A stretch of 64,000 nt of DNA from NCBI RefSeq assembly GCF_000426725.1, contig NZ_AUFX01000013.1, positions 94,476-158,475 on the forward strand, given 5' to 3'. The stretch is from Sporocytophaga myxococcoides DSM 11118. Its GTDB lineage: Bacteria > Bacteroidota > Bacteroidia > Cytophagales > Cytophagaceae. The number at the start of each line of letters is the position of its first letter. Positions within the stretch are counted from its first letter, which is position 1. The translations under genes were made by a program, and so were the position numbers. Shown one piece after another: positions 54,557-63,753 of this stretch. The notes below the pieces were generated by a model that made no database searches, was not told the DNA's origin, and saw nothing but the letters and a program-made list of their open reading frames with translations.

Positions 54557-54945
54557 ATTTTTACAACAACTCTGAGAAAGGCCATTTTGCGCGCTTTAAA
54601 GGAGACAGAATTCCCAACCGCCCATATTATTTTGCCAATGCAGGGGCTGATTACTGTTTTAAAAATATAATAAGCAAAGACGATAAAATTTTACTTTACT
54701 GGCATCTCAGATACACACATCAATATTTTCTTAGCTGGGAAAGTCTCGGTGACAGGTCATCTAAACAGGTGATTCCTGATCAGACACTACAGAACATAGG
54801 TATAAGTTACAGTATGCCTATCAAAGATAAACCCTCAACGCTGAGTGTAGAAATACAAAACTTTACCAATAAAAAAGCTTATGATTTTTTTGGAGTACAA
54901 CGTCCCGGACGCGCAGTATTTATGAAGGTCATTACACAATTTTAA
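54557..54945 (+). pseudogene. TonB-dependent receptor, C-terminal fragment
   Basis: About 129 codons of a siderophore-type TonB-dependent receptor. It begins within [13 protein letters not shown] and ends with the last beta-strand F-G-V-Q-R-P-G-R-A-V-F and terminal Phe. Everything before (plug and most of the barrel) is replaced by the truncated adenosylhomocysteinase gene in opposite orientation. The frame stays open back to an ATG at 54382, but that part is antisense to the other gene. The intact genes DUF4374 and PepSY follow, as in normal siderophore-uptake operons. Confidence 0.88.
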
Positions 54946-55022
54946 TGTAGCCAAAATTCAATACTATACAAGCATATTTAAATCTCTTTACTAAACATTA
55001 TTAAACATCATATATTATTCAA

Positions 55023-56231
55023 ATGAAAAAGTTACAGTTTTCCAGTACTATGTTTTTTCTGCTCGGGCTATTCATATGTTTGAGCTTCAGTTCATGTAAA
55101 AAGAAGGATGATCCTTCACCAAGTGGAAGTAGTGAAACTGCCTATTTGTACACAGGAAGATATACTACACCCGACGGAAGAAAATTTTTAATGGGAGCCT
55201 TCCCTGCTGTCCCAACTTCCAATCCTGATATGTCCAAACTTACTGAACTTACAGGTACAAGTGTAGCGACATTTACCTATAATGGCTTTGTATATAGCTG
55301 GGATGGTGAAGCTTCTACAATGACAAAATGGAAGGTGGAAGATAATTTGCAATTAACCAAATTAGATATCCTGAGCTTTGTAAACACAGGGATATCCGGA
55401 AATAATTTCGGAGCAGCATTTTTCTCAGAGACTGAAGCATATCTACCTGGCTTAAGACAAAATATAATGGTAAAATGGAATCCTGCTGATATGACCATTA
55501 CTGAATCAATCAATGTACAATCTCCCAATACAACCTATGAAGCATGGAACTGGAGAACCTATATTTCAGGTGATAATCTGGTAATTCCTCTGGAGCTAAA
55601 TGATTTTGATAAACTTACCGTAGAATCTAAAGTGATTGTGGCAATATTTAATACAAAAAATAAAACAATCACTTATGCGGAAGATAATAGAGTCCCTGGG
55701 AATAGCATGATGTTTCCTGATGAGAACGGAAATCTCTATTCATATCCATCGGCTACTACACCTTTTATGGAACATTATGGTCCTGACAACAACTATCCTG
55801 CACAAGGTGGTATGATCAGAATCAATAAAGGAGAAAGTAGTTTTGATCCAAACTTCTATGTAAATGTTATGGAAGTAACTGGTGGTGCTGCAATAATGGG
55901 AATGTTTTATGCAGGCAATAATAACTGGCTTGTAAAGCAATATAAGAGTGAGTCTGATTTTCCTGCAACTGAGGATTTATGGGATTTCTGGAATAAAGAA
56001 TTAGAATTCAAATTAATGAATCATGATGCTAAAACTTCTGTGGCATTTCCCGGCAAAAGCAATGGTTATTCAGGGAACAATAGCTGGTTTATTGTAGATG
56101 GTAAATATTATCATCAAAACCCAAATAAGGTTACTGGCAATACAGAAATTGGTACTATCAGTGCAAATGGATGGGAGAAAATTTATGAAATTCAAGGTGG
56201 CGATTTGAGTGACCTTGCGAGAATCAGATAA
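55023..56231 (+). CDS. DUF4374 domain lipoprotein
   Basis: A 402-aa lipoprotein. The signal peptide ends at the lipobox S-F-S-S-C with Cys25, followed by K-K-K-D-D. The rest looks like a beta-propeller-like DUF4374 domain (N-G-F-V-Y-S-W-D-G-E-A, and F-P-G-K-S-N-G-Y). Such proteins sit between a TonB-dependent receptor and a PepSY protein in Bacteroidota iron-siderophore operons. Its stop codon overlaps the next gene's start by one base. Confidence 0.93.
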   Translation: MKKLQFSSTMFFLLGLFICLSFSSCKKKDDPSPSGSSETAYLYTGRYTTPDGRKFLMGAFPAVPTSNPDMSKLTELTGTSVATFTYNGFVYSWDGEASTMTKWKVEDNLQLTKLDILSFVNTGISGNNFGAAFFSETEAYLPGLRQNIMVKWNPADMTITESINVQSPNTTYEAWNWRTYISGDNLVIPLELNDFDKLTVESKVIVAIFNTKNKTITYAEDNRVPGNSMMFPDENGNLYSYPSATTPFMEHYGPDNNYPAQGGMIRINKGESSFDPNFYVNVMEVTGGAAIMGMFYAGNNNWLVKQYKSESDFPATEDLWDFWNKELEFKLMNHDAKTSVAFPGKSNGYSGNNSWFIVDGKYYHQNPNKVTGNTEIGTISANGWEKIYEIQGGDLSDLARIR

Positions 56232-57394
56232 TGTCAATTAAGAAAAACATAAAAATTATACATCGCTGGCTCGGATTTATATCCGGGCTGGTGGTGTTTA
56301 TTGTGGCGCTTACAGGTGCGATATATGCTTTTGAAGAGGAAATCTCAGATTTGATATATCCATATCAGACTATTCCGATTCAAAAAGCTCCGGAAATATC
56401 TATTGAAACTATTAAAGAAGCTTGTTCTCCTTACTTAGATCATATTAATGCAATTTATTTTGAAGGAAAGGGCAGGCCTATAGCCGTAAGAGAAATAGGA
56501 AAAAATTCCAACGGTCAGCGCTATAACAAATATTTATATCTCAATCCATATACTGCAGAGGTAGTTCATAAAAAATTTGATAACTCTAAATCCTTTTTTG
56601 ATATAGTTATTGGTTTGCACATAAATTTATTATTGGGAGATGTAGGTTCTTACATAGTAAAATATGGGACACTTATCTTTTTAATAATACTTTTATCCGG
56701 AATTTACCTGTGGTGGCCTAAAAATAAAAAGGGAGTAAAGCAGCGATTTACTTTGGATTGGAAAAATTCTACCAAGTGGAAACGCAAGAACTTTGACCTG
56801 CATACAGTTCTTGGTTTTTATGCTTCTGTATTTGTATTGTTTGCTGCCATAACCGGATTAGCCTGGACTTTTGACTGGATGGACAAGGCAATATATGCTA
56901 CAGCTACATTTGGAAAACCTTATAAAACCTGGGAAGAAACACTTTCAGTATCGGATACTTTACTACACCCCATCTCATCTATTGAAGATCTTGTAATGGA
57001 TAAAGCTATTAAGGATTTAAATGGAGCTTATATAAGTAAACGATTTTACATTCCATCATCTACAACAGAAGCTTTCAGAATTTACTTCACTCCCGAAAAA
57101 GGAACCAATTATAAAGATATCTTATATTATTATGACCAGCGCACAGGTCGTTTATTGAAAAAAGAAACTCCGGAAGATAAAAACAATGGAGAATATTTAA
57201 GAGACATGTATTATGATATCCATGTGGGGCAATTGCTTGGATTTCCTGGAAGGGTAGCCATGTTTTTCGCATGCCTGATTACAGCCAGCCTTCCTGTTAC
57301 CGGATTTATAATTTGGTGGGGACGGCGAAATAAGAAAAATAGAACCTCCAATAAATCATCTTCAAAATCCAGGCCTTCATTACAACACAATTAA
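56231..57394 (+). CDS. PepSY-associated TM-helix protein (iron-siderophore reductase type)
   Basis: A 387-aa inner-membrane protein. Helices occur near residues 14-34, 138-158, 192-214 and 340-362. PepSY domains occupy the two large periplasmic parts. His residues near helix ends (I-I-H-R-W-L-G, L-H-I-N, D-L-H-T-V-L, D-I-H-V-G-Q) match the heme-binding type thought to reduce ferric siderophores. It is the last gene of the iron-uptake operon, overlapping DUF4374 by one base. Confidence 0.93.
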   Translation: MSIKKNIKIIHRWLGFISGLVVFIVALTGAIYAFEEEISDLIYPYQTIPIQKAPEISIETIKEACSPYLDHINAIYFEGKGRPIAVREIGKNSNGQRYNKYLYLNPYTAEVVHKKFDNSKSFFDIVIGLHINLLLGDVGSYIVKYGTLIFLIILLSGIYLWWPKNKKGVKQRFTLDWKNSTKWKRKNFDLHTVLGFYASVFVLFAAITGLAWTFDWMDKAIYATATFGKPYKTWEETLSVSDTLLHPISSIEDLVMDKAIKDLNGAYISKRFYIPSSTTEAFRIYFTPEKGTNYKDILYYYDQRTGRLLKKETPEDKNNGEYLRDMYYDIHVGQLLGFPGRVAMFFACLITASLPVTGFIIWWGRRNKKNRTSNKSSSKSRPSLQHN

Positions 57395-57783
57395 GATAAA
57401 GAGGAACAGCTATCCAGCGAATGCCTGCTCAGAAGGCTGCGCGCTTTTATAAAGCGTGCAATTTATGTTAGAGGGATTTATTATTACAATTAAGAATCAT
57501 GTTGATAGTGCGTATTCTCATTTGTAATGAAAGAAGATGAGAGAGGATTTTAATCTCATGGCATATTGCAAATGCCCTCAACACCAAAGCCGCAATAGAT
57601 TGCAAAGCTATTGCATATCTCAAAAAAGAGAAACTACCTATATCTCCTGCTGTTGCTCATACTGTTGCTCCTCTCCTCCAAGTCCAATGCAAATACCTTC
57701 CGGGGAGTCAATTGGAAAATTCAATTTTAGGTATAAATTAGCAGAGGAACTTAGATATTATTTTTTCATTAATCAGTAAGCAT
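57395..57783. other. 389-bp intergenic region with repeat fragments
   Basis: The region begins with a hairpin at 57439-57459 (9-bp arms with one mismatch around TAT), a possible terminator of the iron-uptake operon. ATGCCTGCTCAG at 57421-57432 recurs at 58435-58446, and the repeat at 57639-57680 lies here. An 80-codon frame at 57537-57779 runs through repeat DNA and has odd composition (clusters of Cys and Ser), so it is not called. Confidence 0.5.
57639..57680. repeat. dispersed intergenic repeat, segment B, copy 1
   Basis: The core TGCTGTTGCTCATACTGTTGCTCC is matched imperfectly at 58302-58325 and at 60109-60132. Only this segment of the repeat is recognisable here; the CTATAGTC segment seen in the other copies is missing. 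Confidence 0.6.
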
Positions 57784-58254
57784 ATGACTTCAGCAATAAA
57801 ATTCATTAAAGGAAACCTGGCGGCTACTTTAATAGGGCTTTTATTCCTGCTGGTATCCTGTAAAAAAGAGAAGCAAGATATCCCGGCATGGGATATAGTA
57901 ACTGGAGATTATAAAGGACTTTTATATATTTCAAAGCCCAAAGATTCTTTAGGTGTGGCGCAACCATATTATGATCAAACTGTCCAAATTCATAAGGTGG
58001 GAACTGATGAATATAGATTTACCCCCTCAAATTCAAGTATACCTTCTTTTAACTTTAAGTATGACAGCAAAACCTCAATGAGCTCAGGAGTTATTTATAA
58101 TGAATATTATTATAATATATACACGCAAACCAATAATGGAGTAACGGTAACTTCAAATAGTCTGGTATATGATAAAACAAACCCTAAGATAGGCTTTTCT
58201 ATTTTTAACGGGACTGGTGATACTCTCTGGTTGTATACTGGTAATAAACAATAG
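57784..58254 (+). CDS. hypothetical lipoprotein
   Basis: A 156-aa lipoprotein with signal peptide and lipobox L-V-S-C at Cys26, followed by K-K-E-K. The mature part is rich in Tyr, Ser and Thr and is probably an all-beta domain. I do not recognise a family. It is flanked on both sides by repeat-bearing intergenic DNA. Its neighbours give no clue to function. Confidence 0.75.
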   Translation: MTSAIKFIKGNLAATLIGLLFLLVSCKKEKQDIPAWDIVTGDYKGLLYISKPKDSLGVAQPYYDQTVQIHKVGTDEYRFTPSNSSIPSFNFKYDSKTSMSSGVIYNEYYYNIYTQTNNGVTVTSNSLVYDKTNPKIGFSIFNGTGDTLWLYTGNKQ

Positions 58255-58290
58255 CCGCAATCGTTATTTCAAATTTTTAGAAGAGATTCT

Positions 58291-58414
58291 CCTATACCTC
58301 TTGATGTTGCTTATACTCTTGCTCCTGTCCCCTATAGTCATCGTTTGATTTGCCTTATACTTGGCTTATTAGAATAAGATTAAGGAGGATTCTCGAGAAT
58401 AGCAATTGCATTGT
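58291..58414. repeat. dispersed intergenic repeat, segments B and A, copy 2
   Basis: Segment B (58291-58330, with TGTTGCTTATACTCTTGCTCC) is followed by segment A (CTATAGTCATCGTTTGATTT, from 58332), then by a GAGAATAGCAATTGCAT block. The A part aligns over ~85 bp with copy 3 at 59978-60065 at roughly three-quarters identity by eye. Confidence 0.7.
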
Positions 58415-58451
58415 TACTACATCTATTCTCTCGAATGCCTGCTCAGTTTAA

Positions 58452-59831
58452 TCAGTATTTTACAAAACGTTTGTTCAACTTCACATTGTTGGAAAGGATC
58501 CGAAGAAAGTAAAGACCAGGTTTAAAATTGCTGATATCCAAATTATAATTATTCTCTCCTGATATTAGGTTTTCCTGGTACACTACTTCTCCATTAACAT
58601 CGATTATATCAAAGTTGGTTACTCCATATAAATCGATTTCAAAGCTTAAGTCTATATAATCAGAGGCAGGATTTGGGTAAAGAACAATTCCGTTATTTTT
58701 ATAAAACTCATTTTGCAATGCTGTTAATCCCTGGAAAGTACAAGAAAAATTCTCAGCAAATGCATAAACTCCTTCACATATATTCCTGTCTTTATTGATC
58801 GACCAGGTCATAAGCCCTGCCAGATCTGGATATGAAGAAGTAAGTGTATAGGTGAAATCCGAAGGTTTTGATATTTTCCCTTGTATATACTTCACAGCTC
58901 TGCATACATCTTCAGGGCTATTATAACCACTGCCTGTTCCCAGATTACAACTGTTTGATTTGGCTGGAAGGCCAATCGCTACCTTAGATGATGGAAAACC
59001 ATTATAAACACCTTTGTTCTTCAACAAAGGAAAACCTTTAATAATACTTTCTGTCATGGAAGTGATATAATCCGGATCACTATCATCGTAATAGATTATT
59101 CCGTCAATTGCAAAAGTACCTCCACCTGCTCCACCTGCATTGTAATACTGGCAATGAAGCAAGTCTATATCGTCTTTTAATTGCTCGATAATAGGTAACA
59201 TGGCACCTCCGTTAAGATTATTAATCTGATAAGAACTCAATGCTCCCATCAGGTAAACTGTCTCAGGCGCCATTGTCAATAACATCTTTTTACCAGTAGC
59301 ATTTTGGTAATCAATCATCAGTGTCTTTATTGCCTCTATAAGGTTTGTCTGAGCAGGTGCAGGATCATCCATAGTCCACGAATTTCCAAAAGCCATTGAG
59401 CTTGATTCAAAATCTATATCGATACCATCGAATTTATAATTATAACTTTGAAGAATATAGATCACAGAATTTATAAATTCCTGTTTCGCTTCCTCATTAT
59501 CCAGCCTGATGGGATCATTGCCTCCCCCCAGGCTTAATATTACAACCTTTCCTTTTGAATGGAGTGCATCAATATCTGTCATAAATGAATTCTTTTCATA
59601 ATCCCATGGCAGACTGAATGTGATCTTGGATAACGAAGAACCTTCAGTAGTGCCAAAGGCTAGCTGTATCACATTGTAAGCATCATGAACATCAGTTAGT
59701 TTAAGGCCTGTTGACCAGTTCTGCCAATAGCCCACCAATGCAGGTTTAGGAATCTGAGAGAATGCCCTGAAGTTAAAACTAAATGAGAGCACGAAAAGAA
59801 CTTTATAAAACAGCAGTTTTCTGTAATTCAT
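58452..59831 (-). CDS. GH18 chitinase with type IX sorting domain
   Basis: About 459 aa. The ATG at 59831 gives a good signal peptide ending R-A-F-S-Q; an in-frame ATG 18 bases upstream is less likely. The family-18 domain (~30-365) opens V-G-Y-W-Q-N-W and has the catalytic motif D-G-I-D-I-D-F-E, whose final Glu is the proton donor. M-A-P-E and M-T-W-S-I-N also fit the family. The last ~75 residues form a sorting domain (Y-P-N-P-A-S-D-Y-I, closing K-R-F-V-K-Y). It should be secreted and cleave chitin. Confidence 0.95.
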   Translation of the reverse strand: MNYRKLLFYKVLFVLSFSFNFRAFSQIPKPALVGYWQNWSTGLKLTDVHDAYNVIQLAFGTTEGSSLSKITFSLPWDYEKNSFMTDIDALHSKGKVVILSLGGGNDPIRLDNEEAKQEFINSVIYILQSYNYKFDGIDIDFESSSMAFGNSWTMDDPAPAQTNLIEAIKTLMIDYQNATGKKMLLTMAPETVYLMGALSSYQINNLNGGAMLPIIEQLKDDIDLLHCQYYNAGGAGGGTFAIDGIIYYDDSDPDYITSMTESIIKGFPLLKNKGVYNGFPSSKVAIGLPAKSNSCNLGTGSGYNSPEDVCRAVKYIQGKISKPSDFTYTLTSSYPDLAGLMTWSINKDRNICEGVYAFAENFSCTFQGLTALQNEFYKNNGIVLYPNPASDYIDLSFEIDLYGVTNFDIIDVNGEVVYQENLISGENNYNLDISNFKPGLYFLRILSNNVKLNKRFVKY

Positions 59832-60370
59832 ATCAATCCTTAATATCATCCATTACGGATATTCAATCTAATTAGATTTTCAACCATTTTAAAGAAAAAT
59901 TAAATTAATAGAGGAAATTAAATCATTGTGAATGAGTTACAAGATCCCAATAATTATTCAGGCTGAAGAAATACAGTGTCCTATAGTCCTCGTTTGATTT
60001 ACCTCACGCTTGGCTATTTAAAATATGATTAACAAGGATTCAAGAGAATAGCGATTGCAATGCTACTTTAAATCTTAAAAAATAGAACCTACCTCTACCT
60101 ATATGTCTTGCTGTTGCTCAAACTTTGCTACTCTTCCTTCCCAGCCGGAAGATTATTCTGTTGTCAACTCCATAGTTTCATTTGGAAGGTCCTAAAAGAC
60201 ATTCTTTTATTACAGATTACGGAGAATATTTTAGGTAAGCAGTGATTGAAAATTCCGTCCAGTGCAGACATGGATGGAGAGAAGCTTTTTTTAAGGCGTA
60301 CCAGCTATCCATCTTAATACATTCTTGCATTACACTATAGCCTTATCTCAACTCAGATACAACCATAGCT
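59832..60370. other. ~540-bp intergenic region with repeats
   Basis: The region contains copy 3 of the dispersed repeat (59978-60138). No coding frame is credible. The chitinase promoter should lie at its left end. Confidence 0.45.
59978..60138. repeat. dispersed intergenic repeat, segments A and B, copy 3
   Basis: Segment A (CTATAGTCCTCGTTTGATTT at 59981-60000, continuing CTCACGCTTGGCTA) comes first, then a GAGAATAGCGATTGCAATG block, then segment B (CTTGCTGTTGCTCAAACTTT). The segment order is reversed relative to copy 2, so the modules shuffle. Confidence 0.7.
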
Positions 60371-61978
60371 TTAAACGATCGCATCAGGATCTTTATCCAA
60401 CCCGATTCTTTCAAGAAACTGATTATTAAAAACGTTCATTGATTCCCCTAAAAGAGATTTTCTAATCTTCATCCATTTATTAATTCTCTCTTCTCCATAC
60501 ATTTTTCTCACCATCTGAGGTGTCATATTGTAATTAAGCTTTCCCCAGTGTAACGTAAAGGGCACGCCCAGTTCATCCAGTTTCTGACAGGTGTTGATAA
60601 AAAAGGCTCTGGTTATTCTAGAATCCATGCCATCTAACTCCATGACACAGCTCTTTTCAAATCTTGTAAAACCTAATAATGCTTTTGTACCTTTTACAAA
60701 TCTAAAACCTATGGCTCCGCTGAAAGGGTTTTCCTTATTGATTTTGATGACAGCTTCAAGTACTTTGGAAGTATGCTCTGAATCTATACAAAATGCAAAA
60801 CTTGCAAGTTTTCCTCTGTATGCAGTATTTCTGAATGTCTCCCCTACCGTACCCGTAAGCGGATCTGTAACAGCATATGCAAGCGGAAACAATTTATTGA
60901 CAAGAGGAGGAATAATATGATCTGCTAACGGTCCTGCTGCATCAAGCACTTTTTGTATGAGTCCCAACGTATCGTCACCATAATAAAAGCCATTTTCATC
61001 TCTAGGGATTTTAGTATAATCTTCCCTGTATTGCAATTTATAAATCAGACGAAGGTATACTCCTTTTGTTTCATTATCTGGTTCAAAACTATGAGGATTT
61101 ACTACAACGTCAAGATGATATATCTGAGGCTGATCCGGGCTCTGCGGATAGGGTAACAGTGAAGCAATACCTGAAAAATCTCTTTGATTGATAAGCTTTT
61201 TAACGGCATCAGCATAAGGTACATTTGGAAGCTTGTGTTGTTCAAGAAGAAATACAGGCTCCACTTCAAGCAATACACCATGTATAAATCCAAAGCTTCC
61301 GAAACTCACCACTGCTGCATTAAATGCATCATCGTCCCTTATAAGTTCTGCTCCAAGCCATTGAATAAAATTATCAGAAGCAACAGGGTTTGAACTTCTT
61401 TCCAGCCACACATGAGAGTCTGGCCCCGTAATAATATGAAGCCCGACTATAGTATCATGTACTGCCCCCAGTTTAAAAGCACCTCCGTGAGTACCTGTAG
61501 ACGTGGCTCCTGCAATAGTTTGACCGTTACTGTTACCTGAAGCTCTGAGCGAACGTTTCGGGTTACTTTCTTTTTCCAGCTTTTCATTCAGATCAAGTAT
61601 ACTTACTCCACATTGGGTAAAAAAAAGATTCTCAGGTTTCTTTCCCTGCCCAAACCAAGCCTCATCAATAAATGATTTTCCCATATTAAATGTAAGCCTC
61701 AGAGACTTGGTATCTATTACTCCACCTTCTGATATGGCCACATCAGAGAATGACCATCCGCTCCCCATAGCTCTTAGCTGAATGTTATTCTCCAACGCAT
61801 ATTTGATAAGCCATTGAAAATTTGATGTGGTAGCCCTGTATTTGGCTGTACCATCCGGAGCAGATTCAGGAAGACGTAATTTAAAACTTGTATGCTTTTT
61901 AAAAGTATGGGTAAAGTTCTGATGTATATTTTCCCACTTTCCCAGCTCTAGAGGCTCAATTCCTTCAGGTAGATTCAT
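60371..61978 (-). CDS. FAD-binding oxidoreductase, sugar-lactone oxidase-like
   Basis: A 535-aa protein of the vanillyl-alcohol-oxidase superfamily, close to D-arabinono-1,4-lactone/aldonolactone oxidases. The FAD domain has R-A-M-G-S-G-W-S-F-S-D near residue 75, A-S-G-N-S-N-G-Q-T and G-A-T-S-T-G-T-H-G near 150. The C-terminal P-F-T-L-H-W-G-K fits the ALO domain. The His that binds FAD covalently in many relatives is replaced by Trp in G-S-G-W-S, so FAD is probably bound non-covalently. No signal peptide. A Bor-like lipoprotein gene lies 27 bp upstream. Confidence 0.9.
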   Translation of the reverse strand: MNLPEGIEPLELGKWENIHQNFTHTFKKHTSFKLRLPESAPDGTAKYRATTSNFQWLIKYALENNIQLRAMGSGWSFSDVAISEGGVIDTKSLRLTFNMGKSFIDEAWFGQGKKPENLFFTQCGVSILDLNEKLEKESNPKRSLRASGNSNGQTIAGATSTGTHGGAFKLGAVHDTIVGLHIITGPDSHVWLERSSNPVASDNFIQWLGAELIRDDDAFNAAVVSFGSFGFIHGVLLEVEPVFLLEQHKLPNVPYADAVKKLINQRDFSGIASLLPYPQSPDQPQIYHLDVVVNPHSFEPDNETKGVYLRLIYKLQYREDYTKIPRDENGFYYGDDTLGLIQKVLDAAGPLADHIIPPLVNKLFPLAYAVTDPLTGTVGETFRNTAYRGKLASFAFCIDSEHTSKVLEAVIKINKENPFSGAIGFRFVKGTKALLGFTRFEKSCVMELDGMDSRITRAFFINTCQKLDELGVPFTLHWGKLNYNMTPQMVRKMYGEERINKWMKIRKSLLGESMNVFNNQFLERIGLDKDPDAIV

Positions 61979-62005
61979 TTTGAATTAATGTTTTCGTTTA
62001 AAAAA

Positions 62006-62362
62006 TTATTCTCCCAATTGTTCGGTCGGTATGGATTTAGGATTACAGGTCCATTCGACCTTAAGTGGCACTGCTATCCCCAGTGTTGCTGCTGATATCA
62101 GTATATAGCCAATATTCGTCTTTACAGTCACGCTGGTCATTGCCCCGGATTCACATTTGGGATTAATATCTTTAGACTGCACGAGCCCCCAGGCATAAGT
62201 CCAGGCCGTTTTCCTGTTAGCAGGATTGTTAACCATAGTATCACTGTCATACTTTGATACAATCCTTGTAGTCATACAACTTTGTAAAGTCAAAGAGATG
62301 GTCACCAATGTGACCAGGAACAAAGATCTATTGGTGCGATAAGAAAATAAATAAATGCTCAT
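62006..62362 (-). CDS. Bor-like lipoprotein
   Basis: A 118-aa lipoprotein with a signal peptide and lipobox (L-Q-S-C, Cys29). The rest, with a short hydrophobic segment, I-G-Y-I-L-I-S-A-A-T-L-G-I-A-V-P-L-K-V, and a Cys near the end, resembles the lambda Bor family of small outer-membrane lipoproteins. It is upstream of and close to the FAD oxidase gene, on the same strand. Function unknown. Confidence 0.75.
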   Translation of the reverse strand: MSIYLFSYRTNRSLFLVTLVTISLTLQSCMTTRIVSKYDSDTMVNNPANRKTAWTYAWGLVQSKDINPKCESGAMTSVTVKTNIGYILISAATLGIAVPLKVEWTCNPKSIPTEQLGE

Positions 62363-62747
62363 GGGTGGATATTTTATTCTGATAAAAACTCAGGCCTAAT
62401 ATAAAGGACAGAATAATGAAAATCAAAAAGTTAATCTAGCAATAGATAAGCAATGTATATAAGTCCGAAACTATACTGCCATTCTAAGCCTGCGAAGTAT
62501 CTGATAGTTACAAAATGATTTGCAATTTCAATCATCAGTCTGCCAGATAGGTTAATTTCATCCTTTTTGAAAGTTCAGATGCTTCACAACTTCAGCAGGA
62601 ACTGTGTATAGATTTTCTTTGGTGATGGCTATGAAGGTGGCAGGTCTTGGAAAGCACTAATGAGAGATTTTAATTCATTTTTAGCATAATTTTATCTCGT
62701 AACCAATAGAACTTCTTATATTTGATTAAAAAGAATCAGAAAAGATC
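62363..62747. other. 385-bp intergenic region
   Basis: A gap between divergent genes. It contains the promoter-like site at 62691-62724. No gene, repeat or hairpin of note. Confidence 0.4.
62691..62724 (+). promoter_or_regulatory. possible Bacteroidota-type promoter
   Basis: TATATTTG at 62717-62724 fits the -7 consensus TAnnTTTG exactly. A TTTA at 62691-62694, 22 bases before it, is a one-mismatch fit to the -33 TTTG. The small membrane protein starts 23 bases downstream. Confidence 0.45.
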
Positions 62748-62993
62748 ATGAAGAATACCTCATCTCTTATGAAGAGAAAATTGCTCAACCTACTAATTGC
62801 AGTACTTTTTGGATACTCATTATACTTTTTATATTTATTGGTAAAATTGCTTATTACTTTATATGAAAATAGAGATCAGGTGCAATTCAATATGAGTATT
62901 ACTAAACAGCTTGTTATTGAATTCGTAATGATTGTATTAACTGCTTCTTTCGGTTATATAATTTTCAGGATAAGAAAAAATATAACGAAATAA
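62748..62993 (+). CDS. small two-helix membrane protein
   Basis: An 81-aa protein with a short basic N-terminus, a membrane helix at ~14-34, a charged loop (Y-E-N-R-D-Q), a second helix at ~53-71, and a basic tail (R-I-R-K-N-I-T-K). No family recognised. The promoter-like site just upstream supports expression. Dispersed-repeat DNA follows. Confidence 0.65.
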   Translation: MKNTSSLMKRKLLNLLIAVLFGYSLYFLYLLVKLLITLYENRDQVQFNMSITKQLVIEFVMIVLTASFGYIIFRIRKNITK

Positions 62994-63060
62994 GAACTGT
63001 ACCTACTGCTTCGTGATTTGTCTCTCGACTGGCCACAATTTCCCTTGGGCTAAAACCTTT

Positions 63061-63100
63061 CCGATAGTCCTTGTTTGCTATAACTTACACTCGGCTAAAA
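63061..63100. repeat. dispersed intergenic repeat, segment A, diverged copy 4
   Basis: CCGATAGTCCTTGTTTGCTA followed by ACTTACACTCGGCTAAAA matches segment A of the copies at 58332 and 59981 with several differences. It lies in the gap after the small membrane protein. Confidence 0.5.
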
Positions 63101-63192
63101 CCATTAAATGAAGCATAATGCGCAATCAACCTGCATTATAAACGCTTTTTTTCACAAGATCTGATTTATCCGTATATTAGAAATACTTTATT

Positions 63193-63642
63193 ATGGATAA
63201 AATTAAAAATCTTAAGAATTTTGCTGCTTTCTTACTTGATAAAGATCTTTTAAAAGAAGCCGTACTTATGAATATTGAATCAGCAAGAGAGCATCATAGT
63301 AGTATTATTGAAAAATTAGGACCTAATACAGAAGAAGAAATTATTCAAATTTTCACCAAAAGTTTTGAAATTTTTTTAAAAGATCTTTCAAATAATAAAG
63401 GCTTTGACAATATCCTTGACTCATTTGAAAACTGGGAAAAAAATAATCACAATCTTACTTCTTCCAATATTCAGGCAACTGATATTATGATGGCTTTTGA
63501 AATCAGGAAAGATGTGTTAACGAGATTAATACCCATTTATACAAGTGCTATGGATCAAAACTTACAGCTTAGGGATGAAATTGATACTTTATTTTTTCTT
63601 GCCAGGAAGACGGGTATGACCTATATTAAAAAAAGAAATTAG
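63193..63642 (+). CDS. helical RsbRD-N-like protein
   Basis: A 149-aa all-helical soluble protein. A layout of helices with L-L-K-E-A-V-L-M-N-I, then F-L-K-D-L, then a helix starting S-S-N-I-Q-A-T-D-I-M-M-A-F-E-I-R-K-D-V-L resembles the N-terminal sensing domain of RsbR-type stress proteins and some histidine kinases. Here it stands alone with no signalling output. A similar N-terminal region precedes the PAS domains of the kinase at 2369-5590. The link is a fold-level impression. Confidence 0.65.
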   Translation: MDKIKNLKNFAAFLLDKDLLKEAVLMNIESAREHHSSIIEKLGPNTEEEIIQIFTKSFEIFLKDLSNNKGFDNILDSFENWEKNNHNLTSSNIQATDIMMAFEIRKDVLTRLIPIYTSAMDQNLQLRDEIDTLFFLARKTGMTYIKKRN

Positions 63643-63753
63643 CCATTTGTATTTCTGGTTTCGGTAATATTGAATGTATTGTCAGGTCTTCCGACCATAG
63701 CCGTCAACTTAACTGTTTATAATTTTATAAATCGCTTTATTCATTTATTTACA

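Noticed and set aside
57537..57779. 80-codon open frame four bases before a lipoprotein gene
   Set aside because: It runs through dispersed-repeat DNA and has clustered Cys and Ser residues; proximity to the next start looks accidental.
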